DNA of 64,000 bases from positions 248,001-312,000 of the forward strand of contig NZ_QEKW01000003.1 of the NCBI RefSeq assembly GCF_003096675.1, read 5' to 3'. Source of the stretch: Actinomycetospora cinnamomea. GTDB taxonomy: Bacteria; Actinomycetota; Actinomycetes; Mycobacteriales; Pseudonocardiaceae. Positions 38,559-47,645 of the stretch are shown in pieces (the first letter of the stretch is position 1; the number at the start of each line of letters is the position of its first letter). Under the pieces are notes generated by a model, which was given only the letters and a program-made list of their open reading frames with translations, made no database searches and was not told where the DNA came from. Both the position numbers and the translations under genes were made by a program.

Positions 38559-40766
38559 CTAGCTCACCCCGGCCGCGTCCATCCCCCGCATCTCCTTCTT
38601 GAGGTCGGCTATCTCGTCGCGCAGGCGGCCGGCCAGCTCGAACTGCAGGTCGCGCGCGGCGGCCATCATCTGGTCGGTGAGCTGCTGGATGAGGTCGGCC
38701 AGCTCGGCGCGGGCCATGCCCGAGGTGTCGCGGTGCTCGACGATGCCCGAGCTGCCGCGGCCCCCGGCCTCGCCCGCCGCGCGGCGGCCCCGCGAGCTGT
38801 TGCGCGCCGACCCGCCGACCTCGACCGACTCCTCGGTGTCCTCGGCCTCGCGGTAGACGCGATCGAGGATGTCGGCGATGTTCTTGCGCAGCGGCTGGGG
38901 GTCGACCCCGCGCTCGGTGTTGTAGGCGATCTGCTTCTCGCGGCGCCGGTTGGTCTCGTCGATGGCGTACTGCATCGACTCGGTGACCGTGTCCGCGTAC
39001 ATGTGCACCTGGCCGGACACGTTGCGCGCCGCGCGGCCGATCGTCTGGATCAGCGAGCGCTCGCTGCGCAGGAAGCCCTCCTTGTCCGCGTCGAGGATGG
39101 CGACCAGCGACACCTCGGGCAGGTCGAGACCCTCGCGCAGCAGGTTGATGCCGACCAGGACGTCGTACTCCCCCGACCGCAGCTGGCGCAGCAGCTCGAC
39201 CCGGCGCAGGGTGTCGACCTCGGAGTGCAGGTAGCGGACCTTGATGCCGAGCTCGAGCAGGTAGTCGGTGAGGTCCTCGGCCATCTTCTTGGTCAGGGTG
39301 GTGACCAGCACCCGCTCGTCCTTCTCGACCCGCGTGCGGATCTCGCCCACGAGGTCGTCGATCTGGCCCTTGGTCGGCTTGACCACCACCTCCGGGTCGA
39401 CCAGGCCGGTGGGCCGGATGACCTGCTCGACGAACTCGCCGCCGGCCATGCGCATCTCGTAGTCGCCCGGCGTGGCCGACAGGTAGACGGTCTGACCGAT
39501 ACGGTCGGCGAACTCCTCCCACGTCAGCGGGCGGTTGTCGGTGGCCGACGGGAGGCGGAAGCCGTACTCGACGAGGTTGCGCTTGCGCGACATGTCGCCC
39601 TCGTACATGCCGCCGATCTGCGGCACGGTCACGTGCGACTCGTCGATGACCAGCAGGAAGTCGCGCGGAAAGTAGTCGATGAGCGTGGCCGGCGCCGTCC
39701 CCGGCCCGCGGCCGTCGATGTGGCGCGAGTAGTTCTCGATGCCCGAGCAGAAGCCGACCTGACGGATCATCTCGATGTCGTAGGTGGTGCGCATGCGCAG
39801 CCGCTGGGCCTCGAGCATCTTGCCCTGGCGCTCGAGCTCGGCCAGGCGCTCCTCGAGCTCCGCCTCGATGGCCTTGACCGCCTTCTCCATGCGCTCCGGA
39901 CCGGCGACGTAGTGGGTGGCCGGAAAGATGCGGACGTCGTCGACCTGCTTGACGACGTCGCCGGTGAGCGGGTTGAGGTAGTACAGCGCCTCGATCTCGT
40001 CGCCGAAGAACTCGATGCGGACCGCGAGCTCCTCGTACGCCGGGATGATCTCCACGGTGTCGCCGCGCACCCGGAACGTGCCGCGGGCGAAGGCCATGTC
40101 GTTGCGGGTGTACTGCACGTCGACCAGCGCGCGCAGCAGCTGGTCGCGGTCGAGCTCGTCGCCGACGGCGAGCGCGACCGAGCGGTCGAGGTAGGACTGC
40201 GGCGTGCCGAGGCCGTAGATGCACGACACCGACGCGACCACGACGACGTCGCGGCGCGAGAGCAGGTTCGAGGTCGCCGAGTGGCGCAGCCGCTCGACGT
40301 CCTCGTTGATCGAGGAGTCCTTCTCGATGTAGGTGTCGGTCTGCGCGATGTACGCCTCGGGCTGGTAGTAGTCGTAGTACGAGACGAAGTACTCGACCGC
40401 GTTGTTCGGCAGCAGCTCGCGCAGCTCGTTGGCCAGCTGGGCGGCCAGCGTCTTGTTGGGCGCCATCACCAGCGTGGGGCGCTGCACCCGCTCGATGAGC
40501 CAGGCCGCGGTGGCCGACTTGCCCGTCCCGGTGGCGCCGAGCAGCACGATGTCGTGCTCACCGTCCTTGACACGCCGCTCGAGCTCGTCGATGGCCGCGG
40601 GCTGGTCGCCCGCCGGGTCGTACGGGCTGACGACCTCGAAGTGGCCCCCGGTGCGCTCGATCTCGCCCACGGGGCGGAACTCGGAGTGCGCGAGCGCGTC
40701 CTCGGGGAGCCCCTCGGGGTTGTCCCCGTCGCGGGCCGAGCCGGGGACCTCTGTCGCGAACGCCAT
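38559..40766 (-). CDS. uvrB: Excinuclease ABC subunit B
   Basis: Damage-verification helicase of nucleotide-excision repair. The 735-residue product (ATG at 40764-40766) has Walker [14 protein letters not shown], the beta-hairpin region [33 protein letters not shown]-like [30 protein letters not shown], motif [18 protein letters not shown], and the C-terminal UVR motif ([35 protein letters not shown]). A Gly/Arg/Ser-rich insertion precedes the UVR motif. Leaderless TAACCT promoter; divergent from DUF402. Confidence 0.97.
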   Translation of the reverse strand: MAFATEVPGSARDGDNPEGLPEDALAHSEFRPVGEIERTGGHFEVVSPYDPAGDQPAAIDELERRVKDGEHDIVLLGATGTGKSATAAWLIERVQRPTLVMAPNKTLAAQLANELRELLPNNAVEYFVSYYDYYQPEAYIAQTDTYIEKDSSINEDVERLRHSATSNLLSRRDVVVVASVSCIYGLGTPQSYLDRSVALAVGDELDRDQLLRALVDVQYTRNDMAFARGTFRVRGDTVEIIPAYEELAVRIEFFGDEIEALYYLNPLTGDVVKQVDDVRIFPATHYVAGPERMEKAVKAIEAELEERLAELERQGKMLEAQRLRMRTTYDIEMIRQVGFCSGIENYSRHIDGRGPGTAPATLIDYFPRDFLLVIDESHVTVPQIGGMYEGDMSRKRNLVEYGFRLPSATDNRPLTWEEFADRIGQTVYLSATPGDYEMRMAGGEFVEQVIRPTGLVDPEVVVKPTKGQIDDLVGEIRTRVEKDERVLVTTLTKKMAEDLTDYLLELGIKVRYLHSEVDTLRRVELLRQLRSGEYDVLVGINLLREGLDLPEVSLVAILDADKEGFLRSERSLIQTIGRAARNVSGQVHMYADTVTESMQYAIDETNRRREKQIAYNTERGVDPQPLRKNIADILDRVYREAEDTEESVEVGGSARNSSRGRRAAGEAGGRGSSGIVEHRDTSGMARAELADLIQQLTDQMMAAARDLQFELAGRLRDEIADLKKEMRGMDAAGVS

Positions 40767-40773
40767 GGGATCG

Positions 40774-40779
40774 AGGTTA
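40774..40779 (-). promoter_or_regulatory. Leaderless -10 element for uvrB
   Basis: TAACCT on the minus strand, 7 nt before the uvrB ATG. It decides this start over an in-frame TTG upstream. Confidence 0.5.
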
Positions 40780-40827
40780 ACCGCGCCCCCCGACAACGGT
40801 GGTCGGGCTCGGGGCCGCCCCCGGCAC

Positions 40828-40833
40828 TATGGT
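40828..40833 (+). promoter_or_regulatory. Leaderless -10 element for the DUF402 gene
   Basis: TATGGT 8 nt before the GTG at 40842; no ribosome site. Confidence 0.5.
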
Positions 40834-40841
40834 CGCCCACC

Positions 40842-41351
40842 GTGGGGATCCACCCGCCCAAGCTCGAGACGTTCGACGTCGCGGCCGGCACGAACACCGA
40901 CCCGAAGGGCTTCGTGCGCGCGGTCGACCTCTACCGCGAGGCGCCGCACGGGCTCTACCTCAGCCGCCCCATGCCCGACCACCCCACGCTGACCCACCTG
41001 CGTTCGTGGCTGCTGCCCGACCTGGGCCTGCGGGTCACCGACTTCACGTGGCTCCCCGGGTACGAGCGGATGCAGGACCACTACCTGGACATCGTCGACG
41101 TCAGCCGCGACGGCGAGGTCTGGCGCACCGAGGACCACTACGTCGACCTCGTCGTCCACACCGGCGAGCGCACCGAGGTGCTCGACCTCGACGAGCTCGC
41201 CGAGGCGGTCGCGGCCGGTCTGCTCGACCCCCCGCGCGCGGAACGGGCACTCACCACGAGCCACCGCACGCTCGCGGGCCTCGCCGAGCACGGCCACGAT
41301 CTCGAGTCCTGGCTGGCGACCCACGGCATCGCCCTGACCTGGCCCGTGTGA
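40842..41351 (+). CDS. DUF402/FomD-like protein
   Basis: A 169-residue cytoplasmic protein of the DUF402 family, whose characterised member FomD hydrolyses CMP-phosphonate intermediates in fosfomycin biosynthesis. The key block WLLPDLGLRVTDFTWLPGYERMQDHYLDIVDVSRDGEVWRTEDHYVDLVVHTG has the acidic pattern of the family metal site. The C-terminal helices read RALTTSHRTLAGLAEHGHDLESWL. Its natural substrate is unknown. A related gene follows 87 bp downstream. Confidence 0.8.
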   Translation: MGIHPPKLETFDVAAGTNTDPKGFVRAVDLYREAPHGLYLSRPMPDHPTLTHLRSWLLPDLGLRVTDFTWLPGYERMQDHYLDIVDVSRDGEVWRTEDHYVDLVVHTGERTEVLDLDELAEAVAAGLLDPPRAERALTTSHRTLAGLAEHGHDLESWLATHGIALTWPV

Positions 41352-41424
41352 TCTGCATCACTGCAGGAATGACACCGCTGTCGTTCGGGTAGGGGGTGCT
41401 TCCCCGTCCCCCTGACGGGTGGCC

Positions 41425-41430
41425 TAGGGT
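41425..41430 (+). promoter_or_regulatory. Leaderless -10 element for the second FomD-like gene
   Basis: TAGGGT exactly 8 nt before the GTG at 41439; no ribosome site. Confidence 0.5.
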
Positions 41431-41438
41431 CCTGCGCC

Positions 41439-41963
41439 GTGAGCCCGGTCGTCTCCCGCCAGCTGGTCGAGGTCGTGGACACGCGCAGCGCGACCCGCAC
41501 CCTCCCCCTCGCGCCCGAGCAGGTCCTCGAGCAGGCCCTCGATCGATGGCACGTGGCCGATCGCTACCTGCGGACCACGGTCCTGAGCCCCGAGGACCCC
41601 TTCGTCCTCGCCGAGACGTGCTGGCTCGTCCCGGACCACGGGGTGCGCCTCCGGCGACGGTCCCCGCGGTCGGGCGACCCGTCCGCGGTCACGACGGAGA
41701 TCGGCGCGGTGCGGATCGTCGTCGACGGCCCGCAGTGGCGGTGCACCGACCTGCTGCTCGGCCTCGAGGTGGCCCCCGGCCGTCCCGCCCGCGTCGCGCA
41801 CGACGCCGACTTCGCCGCCGCCGTCGCCGGCGGGGTCCTCTCCCCCGCCGACGCGGACGAGGCCATGAGCACCGTGCACCGCGTGCTCGGCGAGCTCGGC
41901 GACGCCCGGCACGACCTCGACGCCTGGACGACGTCGCTGGGGATCGGGCCCGTCACGACCTGA
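41439..41963 (+). CDS. DUF402-like C-terminal-domain paralogue of unknown function
   Basis: A 174-residue protein. It lacks the N-terminal FomD metal block of its neighbour, but the C-terminal helices (DEAMSTVHRVLGELGDARHDLDAWTTSLGI) resemble those of the DUF402 protein upstream. The N-terminal half (LEQALDRWHVADRYLRTTVLSPEDPFVLAETCWLVPDHGVRLRRRS) is not recognised. Own leaderless promoter. It is convergent with coaE, with the two stop codons adjacent (41963 and 41964). Confidence 0.6.
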   Translation: MSPVVSRQLVEVVDTRSATRTLPLAPEQVLEQALDRWHVADRYLRTTVLSPEDPFVLAETCWLVPDHGVRLRRRSPRSGDPSAVTTEIGAVRIVVDGPQWRCTDLLLGLEVAPGRPARVAHDADFAAAVAGGVLSPADADEAMSTVHRVLGELGDARHDLDAWTTSLGIGPVTT

Positions 41964-43001
41964 TCAGTCGAGCGCGAGCTCGGCCCGGACCGCCGCGGGA
42001 TCGGAGGCGACCCGCCCCGGGTCCGCCCGGGCCAGGTCCCGGCTCTGCAGGATCGACCGCGCCCGCTTCGCCTGGCGCCGGTCCTTCGCGTCGAGCACCA
42101 GCACGCGCGCCGGACGGGCGGGGTCGGCCGAGCCGTGACGGCCGGGCCCGGTGGCCGGGAAGCCCGCGGCGGCCAGCGCCTCGGCGAGCTCCTTGCCGGG
42201 CCGGTCGGCCTCGACGAGCAGGTCCACGACGTCCGGCGCGGGCAGGCCGGGCACCGCGCCGGCGCCGACGTGCTCGACGCGGCGCACGGACTCCCCGCCG
42301 GCGACGGCCAGGCGGGCGGCGAGACGCCGGCCCACCAGCTCGCGGTCGTCAGCGGGCGCCACGACCTCGGTCGGCGCGGGGACGGCCCAGCCGTGCTCGA
42401 CGTTCTGGGCGAAGGGCACCAGGCGCTCGTTCCACAGGCGCTCGACCTGCTCGCGCAGCGCGCCCGCGGCGCCGGCGTTGTCCAGCCAGACGTCCGCGGC
42501 CGCGCGGCGCGCCTCGTCGTCGGCCTGGGCGGCCATCCGCGCGCGGGCGTCCTCGACGCTCATCCCCCGGGTGTCGGCGAGGCGCGTGACGCGGACGCCG
42601 ACCGGCGCGTCGACCACGATGACCAGCGCGAACGCCGCGCCCATCCCGTTCTCGACCAGCAGCGGGACGTCGTGGACGATCACCGCGTCGTCCGGGGCCT
42701 CCGCGACGAGCTCCGCGGTCCGCGCGCCGATGCGCGGGTGCAGGATGCCGTTCAGCTGCTGTCGCCTGGCGTCGTCGCCGAAGACGATCCGCCCGAGCGC
42801 GGGACGGTCGAGCCCGCCCTCGGCGTCGAGGACGCCCTCGCCGAACGCGGCGACGACCTCCGCCAGGCCCTCGGTGCCGGGCTCGACGACCTCGCGGGCG
42901 ATCCGGTCGGCGTCGATCACCACCGCGCCCAGGTCGGTCAACGTCTCCGCGACCGTCGACTTCCCCGCCCCGATCCCGCCGGTGAGCCCGAGCCTCAACA
43001 C
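41964..43001 (-). CDS. coaE: Dephospho-CoA kinase with C-terminal UPF0157 (GrpB-like) domain
   Basis: Last step of CoA synthesis: ATP phosphorylates dephospho-CoA. From the GTG at 42999-43001 the product is 345 residues. The kinase part (about 1-200) has P-loop LTGGIGAGKSTVAE, DADRIAREVVEPGT, HPRIGARTAE and the RMAAQ lid. The C-terminal half holds the UPF0157-like core VRRVEHVGAGAVPGLPAPDVVDLLVEAD. The same fusion is known in mycobacterial CoaE. An upstream TTG is 3 nt away. The leaderless hexamer at 43008-43013 supports the GTG. Confidence 0.92.
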   Translation of the reverse strand: MLRLGLTGGIGAGKSTVAETLTDLGAVVIDADRIAREVVEPGTEGLAEVVAAFGEGVLDAEGGLDRPALGRIVFGDDARRQQLNGILHPRIGARTAELVAEAPDDAVIVHDVPLLVENGMGAAFALVIVVDAPVGVRVTRLADTRGMSVEDARARMAAQADDEARRAAADVWLDNAGAAGALREQVERLWNERLVPFAQNVEHGWAVPAPTEVVAPADDRELVGRRLAARLAVAGGESVRRVEHVGAGAVPGLPAPDVVDLLVEADRPGKELAEALAAAGFPATGPGRHGSADPARPARVLVLDAKDRRQAKRARSILQSRDLARADPGRVASDPAAVRAELALD

Positions 43002-43007
43002 CCCGCC

Positions 43008-43013
43008 AGTCTG
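43008..43013 (-). promoter_or_regulatory. Possible leaderless -10 element for coaE
   Basis: CAGACT on the minus strand, 6 nt before the coaE GTG. Same hexamer as before the lipase and LysR starts. Confidence 0.35.
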
Positions 43014-43138
43014 CCCACCGGGCGGGCGCGTCACTCGACCCGGGGTCGAGACCGTACGGTGCGTCGCTCGTGCCCCTTGCGTCGCACCGCTATCGTCACG
43101 CCTCACCCGCACCAGCCACGACGCCGAGGAGTCGCCGC

Positions 43139-43324
43139 GTGTTCCGTCGCAGCCCTGCCGGTCGCCACCGCCTCGGCGACCCCGGCCTGGTCTGGTGCCG
43201 CACGCTCCCCGCGGTGGCCGCGGCCCTCGCCGAGCCGCACATCGCGCGCCGGGGCTTCGTCGAGCGCTTCCTCGCCGGCTCCCGGCACCTGCGCCCGGCA
43301 CCCCGCGCCGCCGTCGCCGCCTGA
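43139..43324 (+). CDS. Small basic protein, unknown function (61 aa)
   Basis: GTG at 43139 is preceded by GAGGAG at good spacing. The 61-residue product (VFRRSPAGRHRLGDPGLVWCRTLPAVAAALAEPHIARRGFVERFLAG...) is Arg-rich with one Cys. No family recognised. It is between divergently placed coaE (minus) and the repeat block before rpsA, so a chance frame remains possible. Confidence 0.4.
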   Translation: MFRRSPAGRHRLGDPGLVWCRTLPAVAAALAEPHIARRGFVERFLAGSRHLRPAPRAAVAA

Positions 43325-43345
43325 GCCTCCGCCTGCACCTGAGTG

Positions 43346-43436
43346 GCGAGGGCGTCCCTCGCTGCGCCGGGCCCCGGTTCGCCGCGGCGAGGGCGTCCCT
43401 CGCTGCGTGCCACGCAGCCGGGGCGTCCCCCGCTGC
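43346..43436. repeat. Three hairpin units of the GCGAGGG-CGT-CCCTCGC type
   Basis: GCGAGGG-CGT-CCCTCGC occurs exactly at 43346-43362 and 43387-43403. A diverged third unit is at 43414-43436 (10-bp arms, one mismatch, same CGT loop). Each is followed by TGCG. The identical loop and flanks show duplication of a small palindromic unit. Confidence 0.7.
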
Positions 43437-43470
43437 GCCCGACCCCGCACGCCCCGGCGCCACCTCCGAG

Positions 43471-43522
43471 TGATCAACGGGGACTTCGCGCGCATAGAAG
43501 CGGCGAACAGCACGTTCGCTGC
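43471..43522 (+). repeat. Dispersed palindromic repeat, copy B
   Basis: Aligns end to end (52 bp, five mismatches, no gaps) with 4953-5004. Its core ends GCGGCGAACAGCACGTTCGC. It lies directly before the rpsA terminator. Confidence 0.7.
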
Positions 43523-43548
43523 CACCCTCGACAGCCCCGGGAACGACG

Positions 43549-43582
43549 ACGGGCCCCCACCCCGCGAGGGGTGAGGGCCCGT
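43549..43582 (-). terminator. rpsA terminator hairpin
   Basis: A stem of ACGGGCCC plus CACCCC against GGGGTG plus GGGCCCGT, one internal C-A mismatch, 4-nt loop GCGA: 14 paired bases. It starts 22 bp after the rpsA stop on the minus strand. No U-run. Confidence 0.65.
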
Positions 43583-43604
43583 GCCGAGCTCGGTGCGGGA
43601 CGGA

Positions 43605-45113
43605 TCAGCCGCCGGAGAGCTTCTCGCGGAGCGCCGCGAGCTGGGCGTCGCTGGCCAGCGCGCCGCCGCCGCTCTGGGACGGCGGGCCCTGACCCGGGTC
43701 CGCGGCCTCCTCCTCGGAGTCGGACGACGGGCCGCCCGAGGAGTAGTTGGCCGGCGCCGCCTCGGCGGCCTCCGCCTCCTGCTCCTGGGTGCGCTGCAAC
43801 TGCGCGATGTGCTGCTCGTAGCGGGCGTAGGCCGCCTGGTACTGGCGCTCCCACTCCTCGCGCTGCTGCTCGTACCCCTCGCGCCACTCGCCGGTGTCCG
43901 GGTCGAAGCCCTCGGGGTAGATGTAGTTGCCGGCGTCGTCGTACTCGGCCGCCATGCCGTAGAGCGCCGGGTCGAACTCGGTCTCCGGCGTCATGCCCTC
44001 GTTGGCCTGCTTGAGCGAGAGCGAGATGCGGCGACGGTCGAGGTCGATGTCGATGACCTTGACCATGACGTCGTTGCCGACCTGGACGACCTGCTCGGGC
44101 ACCTCGACGTGCCGCTCGGCCAGCTCCGAGATGTGGACCAGGCCCTCGATGCCCTCGTCCACACGGACGAACGCACCGAACGGCACCAGCTTCGTGACCT
44201 TGCCGGGCACGATCTGGCCGATCTGGTGGGTGCGGGCGAACTGGCGCCAGGGGTCCTCCTGGGTCGCCTTGAGCGACAGGGAGACCCGCTCGCGGTCCAG
44301 GTCGACGTCGAGGACCTCGACCTTGACCTCCTGGCCCACCTCGACGACCTCGGACGGGTGGTCGATGTGCTTCCAGGACAGCTCGGAGACGTGCACCAGA
44401 CCGTCGACACCGCCGAGGTCGACGAACGCACCGAAGTTGACGATCGACGAGACCTGGCCGGAACGGATCTGGCCCTTGGCGAGCTGGTTGAGGAACTCGC
44501 TGCGGACCGCCGACTGCGTCTGCTCGAGCCAGGCGCGGCGGGACAGGACCACGTTGTTGCGGTTCTTGTCCAGCTCGATGATCTTGGCCTCGATCTCCTT
44601 GCCCACGTAGGGCTGGAGGTCGCGGACGCGGCGCATCTCGACCAGCGAGGCCGGGAGGAAGCCGCGCAGGCCGATGTCGAGGATGAGGCCGCCCTTGACG
44701 ACCTCGATGACGGTGCCCTTGACGGGCTCGTCGTTGTCCTTGAGCTGCTCGATCGTGCCCCAGGCGCGCTCGTACTGCGCGCGCTTCTTGGACAGGATCA
44801 GCCGGCCCTCCTTGTCCTCCTTCTGGAGGACGAGGGCTTCGACCTCGTCGCCGACGGCGACGACCTCGTTGGGATCGACATCGTGCTTGATGGACAGCTC
44901 GCGCGAGGGGATGACGCCCTCGGTCTTGTAGCCGATGTCGAGGAGGACCTCGTCCCGGTCGACCTTCACGATGGTGCCTTCGACGATGTCGCCATCGTTG
45001 AAGTACTTGATCGTCTGGTCGATGGCGGCGAGGAAGTCCTCTTCCGACCCGATGTCGTTCACAGCCACCTGGGGGCTGCTCGTCGTCGGGGCGGTGTGGG
45101 TGTCGATGGACAT
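43605..45113 (-). CDS. rpsA: Ribosomal protein bS1
   Basis: A 502-residue S1 protein, ATG at 45111-45113. Four S1 (OB) domains: from about 33 (GDIVEGTIVKVDRDEVLLDIGYKTEGVIPSREL), about 118 (KGTVIEVVKGGLILDIGLRGFLPASL), about 207 (GQVSSIVNFGAFVDLGGVDGLVHVSEL) and about 292 (GKVTKLVPFGAFVRVDEGIEGLVHISEL). An acidic/Gln-rich C-terminal extension (about 370-502) is typical of actinobacteria. Actinobacterial S1 has four rather than six domains. The leader carries a sigma-70-like promoter. Confidence 0.97.
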   Translation of the reverse strand: MSIDTHTAPTTSSPQVAVNDIGSEEDFLAAIDQTIKYFNDGDIVEGTIVKVDRDEVLLDIGYKTEGVIPSRELSIKHDVDPNEVVAVGDEVEALVLQKEDKEGRLILSKKRAQYERAWGTIEQLKDNDEPVKGTVIEVVKGGLILDIGLRGFLPASLVEMRRVRDLQPYVGKEIEAKIIELDKNRNNVVLSRRAWLEQTQSAVRSEFLNQLAKGQIRSGQVSSIVNFGAFVDLGGVDGLVHVSELSWKHIDHPSEVVEVGQEVKVEVLDVDLDRERVSLSLKATQEDPWRQFARTHQIGQIVPGKVTKLVPFGAFVRVDEGIEGLVHISELAERHVEVPEQVVQVGNDVMVKVIDIDLDRRRISLSLKQANEGMTPETEFDPALYGMAAEYDDAGNYIYPEGFDPDTGEWREGYEQQREEWERQYQAAYARYEQHIAQLQRTQEQEAEAAEAAPANYSSGGPSSDSEEEAADPGQGPPSQSGGGALASDAQLAALREKLSGG

Positions 45114-45286
45114 ACGGTGGACGGCTCCGGGAACATGGTCAGATCGAGCGTGCAGGGACACCACGCTGTGAGCCGTCGTCCTGACGCGTGCACCGGCGAG
45201 CCCGCGAGCAGGACCGGAGACGAGGTGTCCGCCCACCCGCTGCCGAGGAGCACGCGGACAGGGCGAGACCACTGACGTGGACCTTC

Positions 45287-45316
45287 ATCGTAACCGCGCC
45301 GGACACGGCCCGGCAA
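45287..45316 (-). promoter_or_regulatory. Housekeeping promoter of rpsA
   Basis: On the minus strand TTGCCG (45311-45316) and TACGAT (45287-45292) are separated by 18 nt, close to the SigA/HrdB consensus. This leaves a leader of about 165 nt before the rpsA ATG. The remaining parts of 45114-45417 show no gene. Confidence 0.55.
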
Positions 45317-45413
45317 TCGGGGCGCCCCGCCGCGGTGCCCGGCGTGTCGCACCGGCGGCCGGCGGCGTGTCGCCTCCCGCCCTGGGGGCCGGTACCCCCG
45401 CGTCCGGGCGTGT

Positions 45414-45419
45414 CAGGAT
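45414..45419 (+). promoter_or_regulatory. Possible leaderless -10 element for the methyltransferase gene
   Basis: CAGGAT 7 nt before a GTG at 45427, deciding that start over the ATG at 45418, which overlaps the hexamer. Confidence 0.35.
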
Positions 45420-45426
45420 GCTCCTC

Positions 45427-46368
45427 GTGCCGACGCCTCCGTCCCCCGCGGACCCGGAGGACGAGGCGGTGTCGGGCAGTTCCGCCGAGGCCCTGCTCGG
45501 GACGTCCGGGATCGCGCGCCGCGCCGTCGGGCCGGCCGAGTCCAGCGCGGCGAGCCGCGCCTGGTGGGACGCGGACGCCGACGACTACCAGGCCGAGCAC
45601 GGCGGCTTCCTCGGCGACGACGACTTCGTCTGGTGCCCCGAGCGCCTGCGCGAGCAGGACGCCCGCCTGCTCGGCCCGCGCGGGGCCTTGCGCGGGGCCC
45701 GCGTGCTCGAGGTCGGGTGCGGCGCGGCCTCCTGCTCCCGGTTCCTCGCCGGCGAGGGAGCCCGCGTCGTCGGCCTGGACCTGTCGGCCGGCATGCTGCG
45801 CCACGCCCGCGCCGCGGACGCCCGCACCGGCACCGCGGTCCCGCTCGTGCAGGGCGACGCCGGAGCGCTCCCCCTCGCGGACGACACCGTCGACGCCGCG
45901 TTCTCCGCCTTCGGGGCGATCCCCTTCGTCGCCGACCCCGCCGCGGTGATGCGCGAGGTGGCCCGCGTGCTGCGGCCCGGGGCGCCGTGGGTGTTCGCGG
46001 TCAACCACCCGATGCGCTGGGCGTTCCCCGACGACCCCGGGCCCGACGGGCTGACGGTGTCCCAGTCGTACTTCGACCGCACCCCCTACGCCGAGGTCGA
46101 CGACGACGGCCGCGTCGTCTACGTCGAGCACCACCGCACGCTGGGCGACCGCGTCGCCGACATCGTCGCCTCCGGGCTGGTGCTCGAGCGGCTCGTCGAG
46201 CCGGAATGGCCGAAGGGGCTCGACGCGGTGTGGGGCCAGTGGTCGCCGCTGCGCGGCGCGCTCTTCCCCGGTACCGCGATCTTCTGCTGCCGGCGACCGG
46301 GGGCGGGAGGCATCGGGGGGAGCACGCCGAGCGGTCCGCGGGGCTTGACCCGGGAGGGCCCGCCGTGA
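45427..46368 (+). CDS. Class I SAM-dependent methyltransferase
   Basis: A 313-residue methyltransferase. N-terminal SSAASRAWWDADADDYQAEHGGFLGDDDFVWCPERLREQDARLL resembles the actinobacterial UbiE/COQ5-like group. The SAM core follows: VLEVGCGAASCSRFLA, VVGLDLSAGMLRHAR, VQGDAGALPLADDTVDAAFSAFGAIPFVADPAAVMREVARVLRPGAPWVFAV. Substrate unknown. Start could be ATG 45418; GTG 45427 fits the promoter better. Overlaps the GNAT start. Confidence 0.8.
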   Translation: MPTPPSPADPEDEAVSGSSAEALLGTSGIARRAVGPAESSAASRAWWDADADDYQAEHGGFLGDDDFVWCPERLREQDARLLGPRGALRGARVLEVGCGAASCSRFLAGEGARVVGLDLSAGMLRHARAADARTGTAVPLVQGDAGALPLADDTVDAAFSAFGAIPFVADPAAVMREVARVLRPGAPWVFAVNHPMRWAFPDDPGPDGLTVSQSYFDRTPYAEVDDDGRVVYVEHHRTLGDRVADIVASGLVLERLVEPEWPKGLDAVWGQWSPLRGALFPGTAIFCCRRPGAGGIGGSTPSGPRGLTREGPP

Positions 46369-47348
46369 TCGGCCGCTCCCGCACGACGCCGTCGGGCCGG
46401 GCCCCCGAGGTGGTGCTCACCGAGCTCCTCGGCGACCAGCAGCGCCGCTTCCACGAGGTCGACCCCGGCCTACCACCGGCCGTCCTGCCGCCGCCGGGCG
46501 AGGTGCTGGTCGTCGGCGACGACACCGCCGGCGAGGTCGCGGGCGTGCTCACCCAGCACACGTGGCCCGCGGGCAGCGCCCCGCTGCTGTGGTCGGCGGC
46601 CGAGGTGACCGAGCTGCACCCGGTGCTGGGCGCCGCCGGGCGGGGCGGGGTGGACCGCCTGCTCACCGAGTGGCGCGCGCGCCTGCCCGCGCGGGTGCGG
46701 CACGTCGCGGACTCGGCGGCGGTGGTCACCTGGCCGAGCCGCGACGTCGCCGCCGCCCGCGCCTTCCTCGACCACGGGCTCGTCCCGCTGGCGGTGCTCG
46801 CGGTGCGTCGACCCGGACCGCCCGCCGGGGCGGTCGTCACGCCGGGCGGCCCCCCGGTGCGGATCCGCCGCGCCCGCGACGACGATCTCGAGGCGTGCGT
46901 CGCGCTGGCCATGCACGAGATCGCCTACTCGAGCATGGTCGGCGGCAGCGTCCTGCGTCCCGACGCGGAGGCCGTCAAGCGGACCGCGCTGCGGCAGCGG
47001 TTCGCCCGCGACGAACCGGTGTGGCTGGCCGAGCAGGACGGCGAGGCGGTGGGCCTGCTCGAGTGCGGCCTCACCGACGTCAGCCCCGGCTCGTGGCTCG
47101 CCGGCCTGCTGCCGGTCGGCCGGTGGGGCTACGTCAACTGCGCGTCGGTGCTGCCCGACCGGCGCGGAGCCGGCGTCGGGCACGCGCTGGTCACGGCCGC
47201 CCTGCCCGGCCTGCAGCCTCCCGGCGGGCGCGGCACGTACCTCTACTACAACCCGCCGAACCCGATCTCCTCCGTGTTCTGGCCACGCCACGGGTACCGG
47301 CCCCTCTGGACGCTGTGGGAGGTCCGCCCGGCAGCGGCGCTGCGCTGA
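46365..47348 (+). CDS. GNAT-family N-acetyltransferase
   Basis: A 327-residue protein; GTG at 46365 overlaps the methyltransferase stop (GTGA), with GGGAGGG upstream. The N-terminal 160 residues are a poorly conserved domain. The C-terminal GNAT core has VRIRRARDDDLEACVALAMHEIAYSSMVGG, WLAEQDGEAVGLLECGLTDV, CASVLPDRRGAGVGHALVTAALPGL (acetyl-CoA P-loop) and YLYYNPPNPISSVFWPRHGYRPLWTLWEVRP. Substrate unknown. Likely cotranslated with the methyltransferase. Confidence 0.8.
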   Translation: MIGRSRTTPSGRAPEVVLTELLGDQQRRFHEVDPGLPPAVLPPPGEVLVVGDDTAGEVAGVLTQHTWPAGSAPLLWSAAEVTELHPVLGAAGRGGVDRLLTEWRARLPARVRHVADSAAVVTWPSRDVAAARAFLDHGLVPLAVLAVRRPGPPAGAVVTPGGPPVRIRRARDDDLEACVALAMHEIAYSSMVGGSVLRPDAEAVKRTALRQRFARDEPVWLAEQDGEAVGLLECGLTDVSPGSWLAGLLPVGRWGYVNCASVLPDRRGAGVGHALVTAALPGLQPPGGRGTYLYYNPPNPISSVFWPRHGYRPLWTLWEVRPAAALR

Positions 47349-47568
47349 GCGCGCGCGGAGACGCAGCGCGAACCCGTCTACCCCGGATGACCGACACGCG
47401 TTCGCGCGACATCGCCGGGAAACTGAGAGCGTTGCACCATTCTACCCACCGACTTCGCCATTGTGGCGGACTCTCGAATAGGCACATGCGGACAAATCTG
47501 GTTTGTTCTTCAACGACATCTGAGGGCCACCGAATGCGTAACGCTCGCCCCTCCCCCGAGCGATTCCT

Positions 47569-47585
47569 CCGCGTGTTCCACGCGG
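47569..47585 (+). promoter_or_regulatory. Hairpin in the conservon leader
   Basis: CCGCGTG-TTC-CACGCGG, a perfect 7-bp stem with a 3-nt loop, 60 bp before the kinase start. The gap 47349-47645 is unusually AT-rich for this genome and holds no other supported gene, consistent with a promoter/leader; hexamers could not be assigned with confidence. Confidence 0.4.
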
Positions 47586-47645
47586 TACGGTCCCCCCACC
47601 CTCCGCCTCCATAGCTCGCTGACATCGATCGTGAGAAGGTGCCGT

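Noticed and set aside
43346..43436. CRISPR array
   Set aside because: Three short units, no regular spacers, no cas genes.
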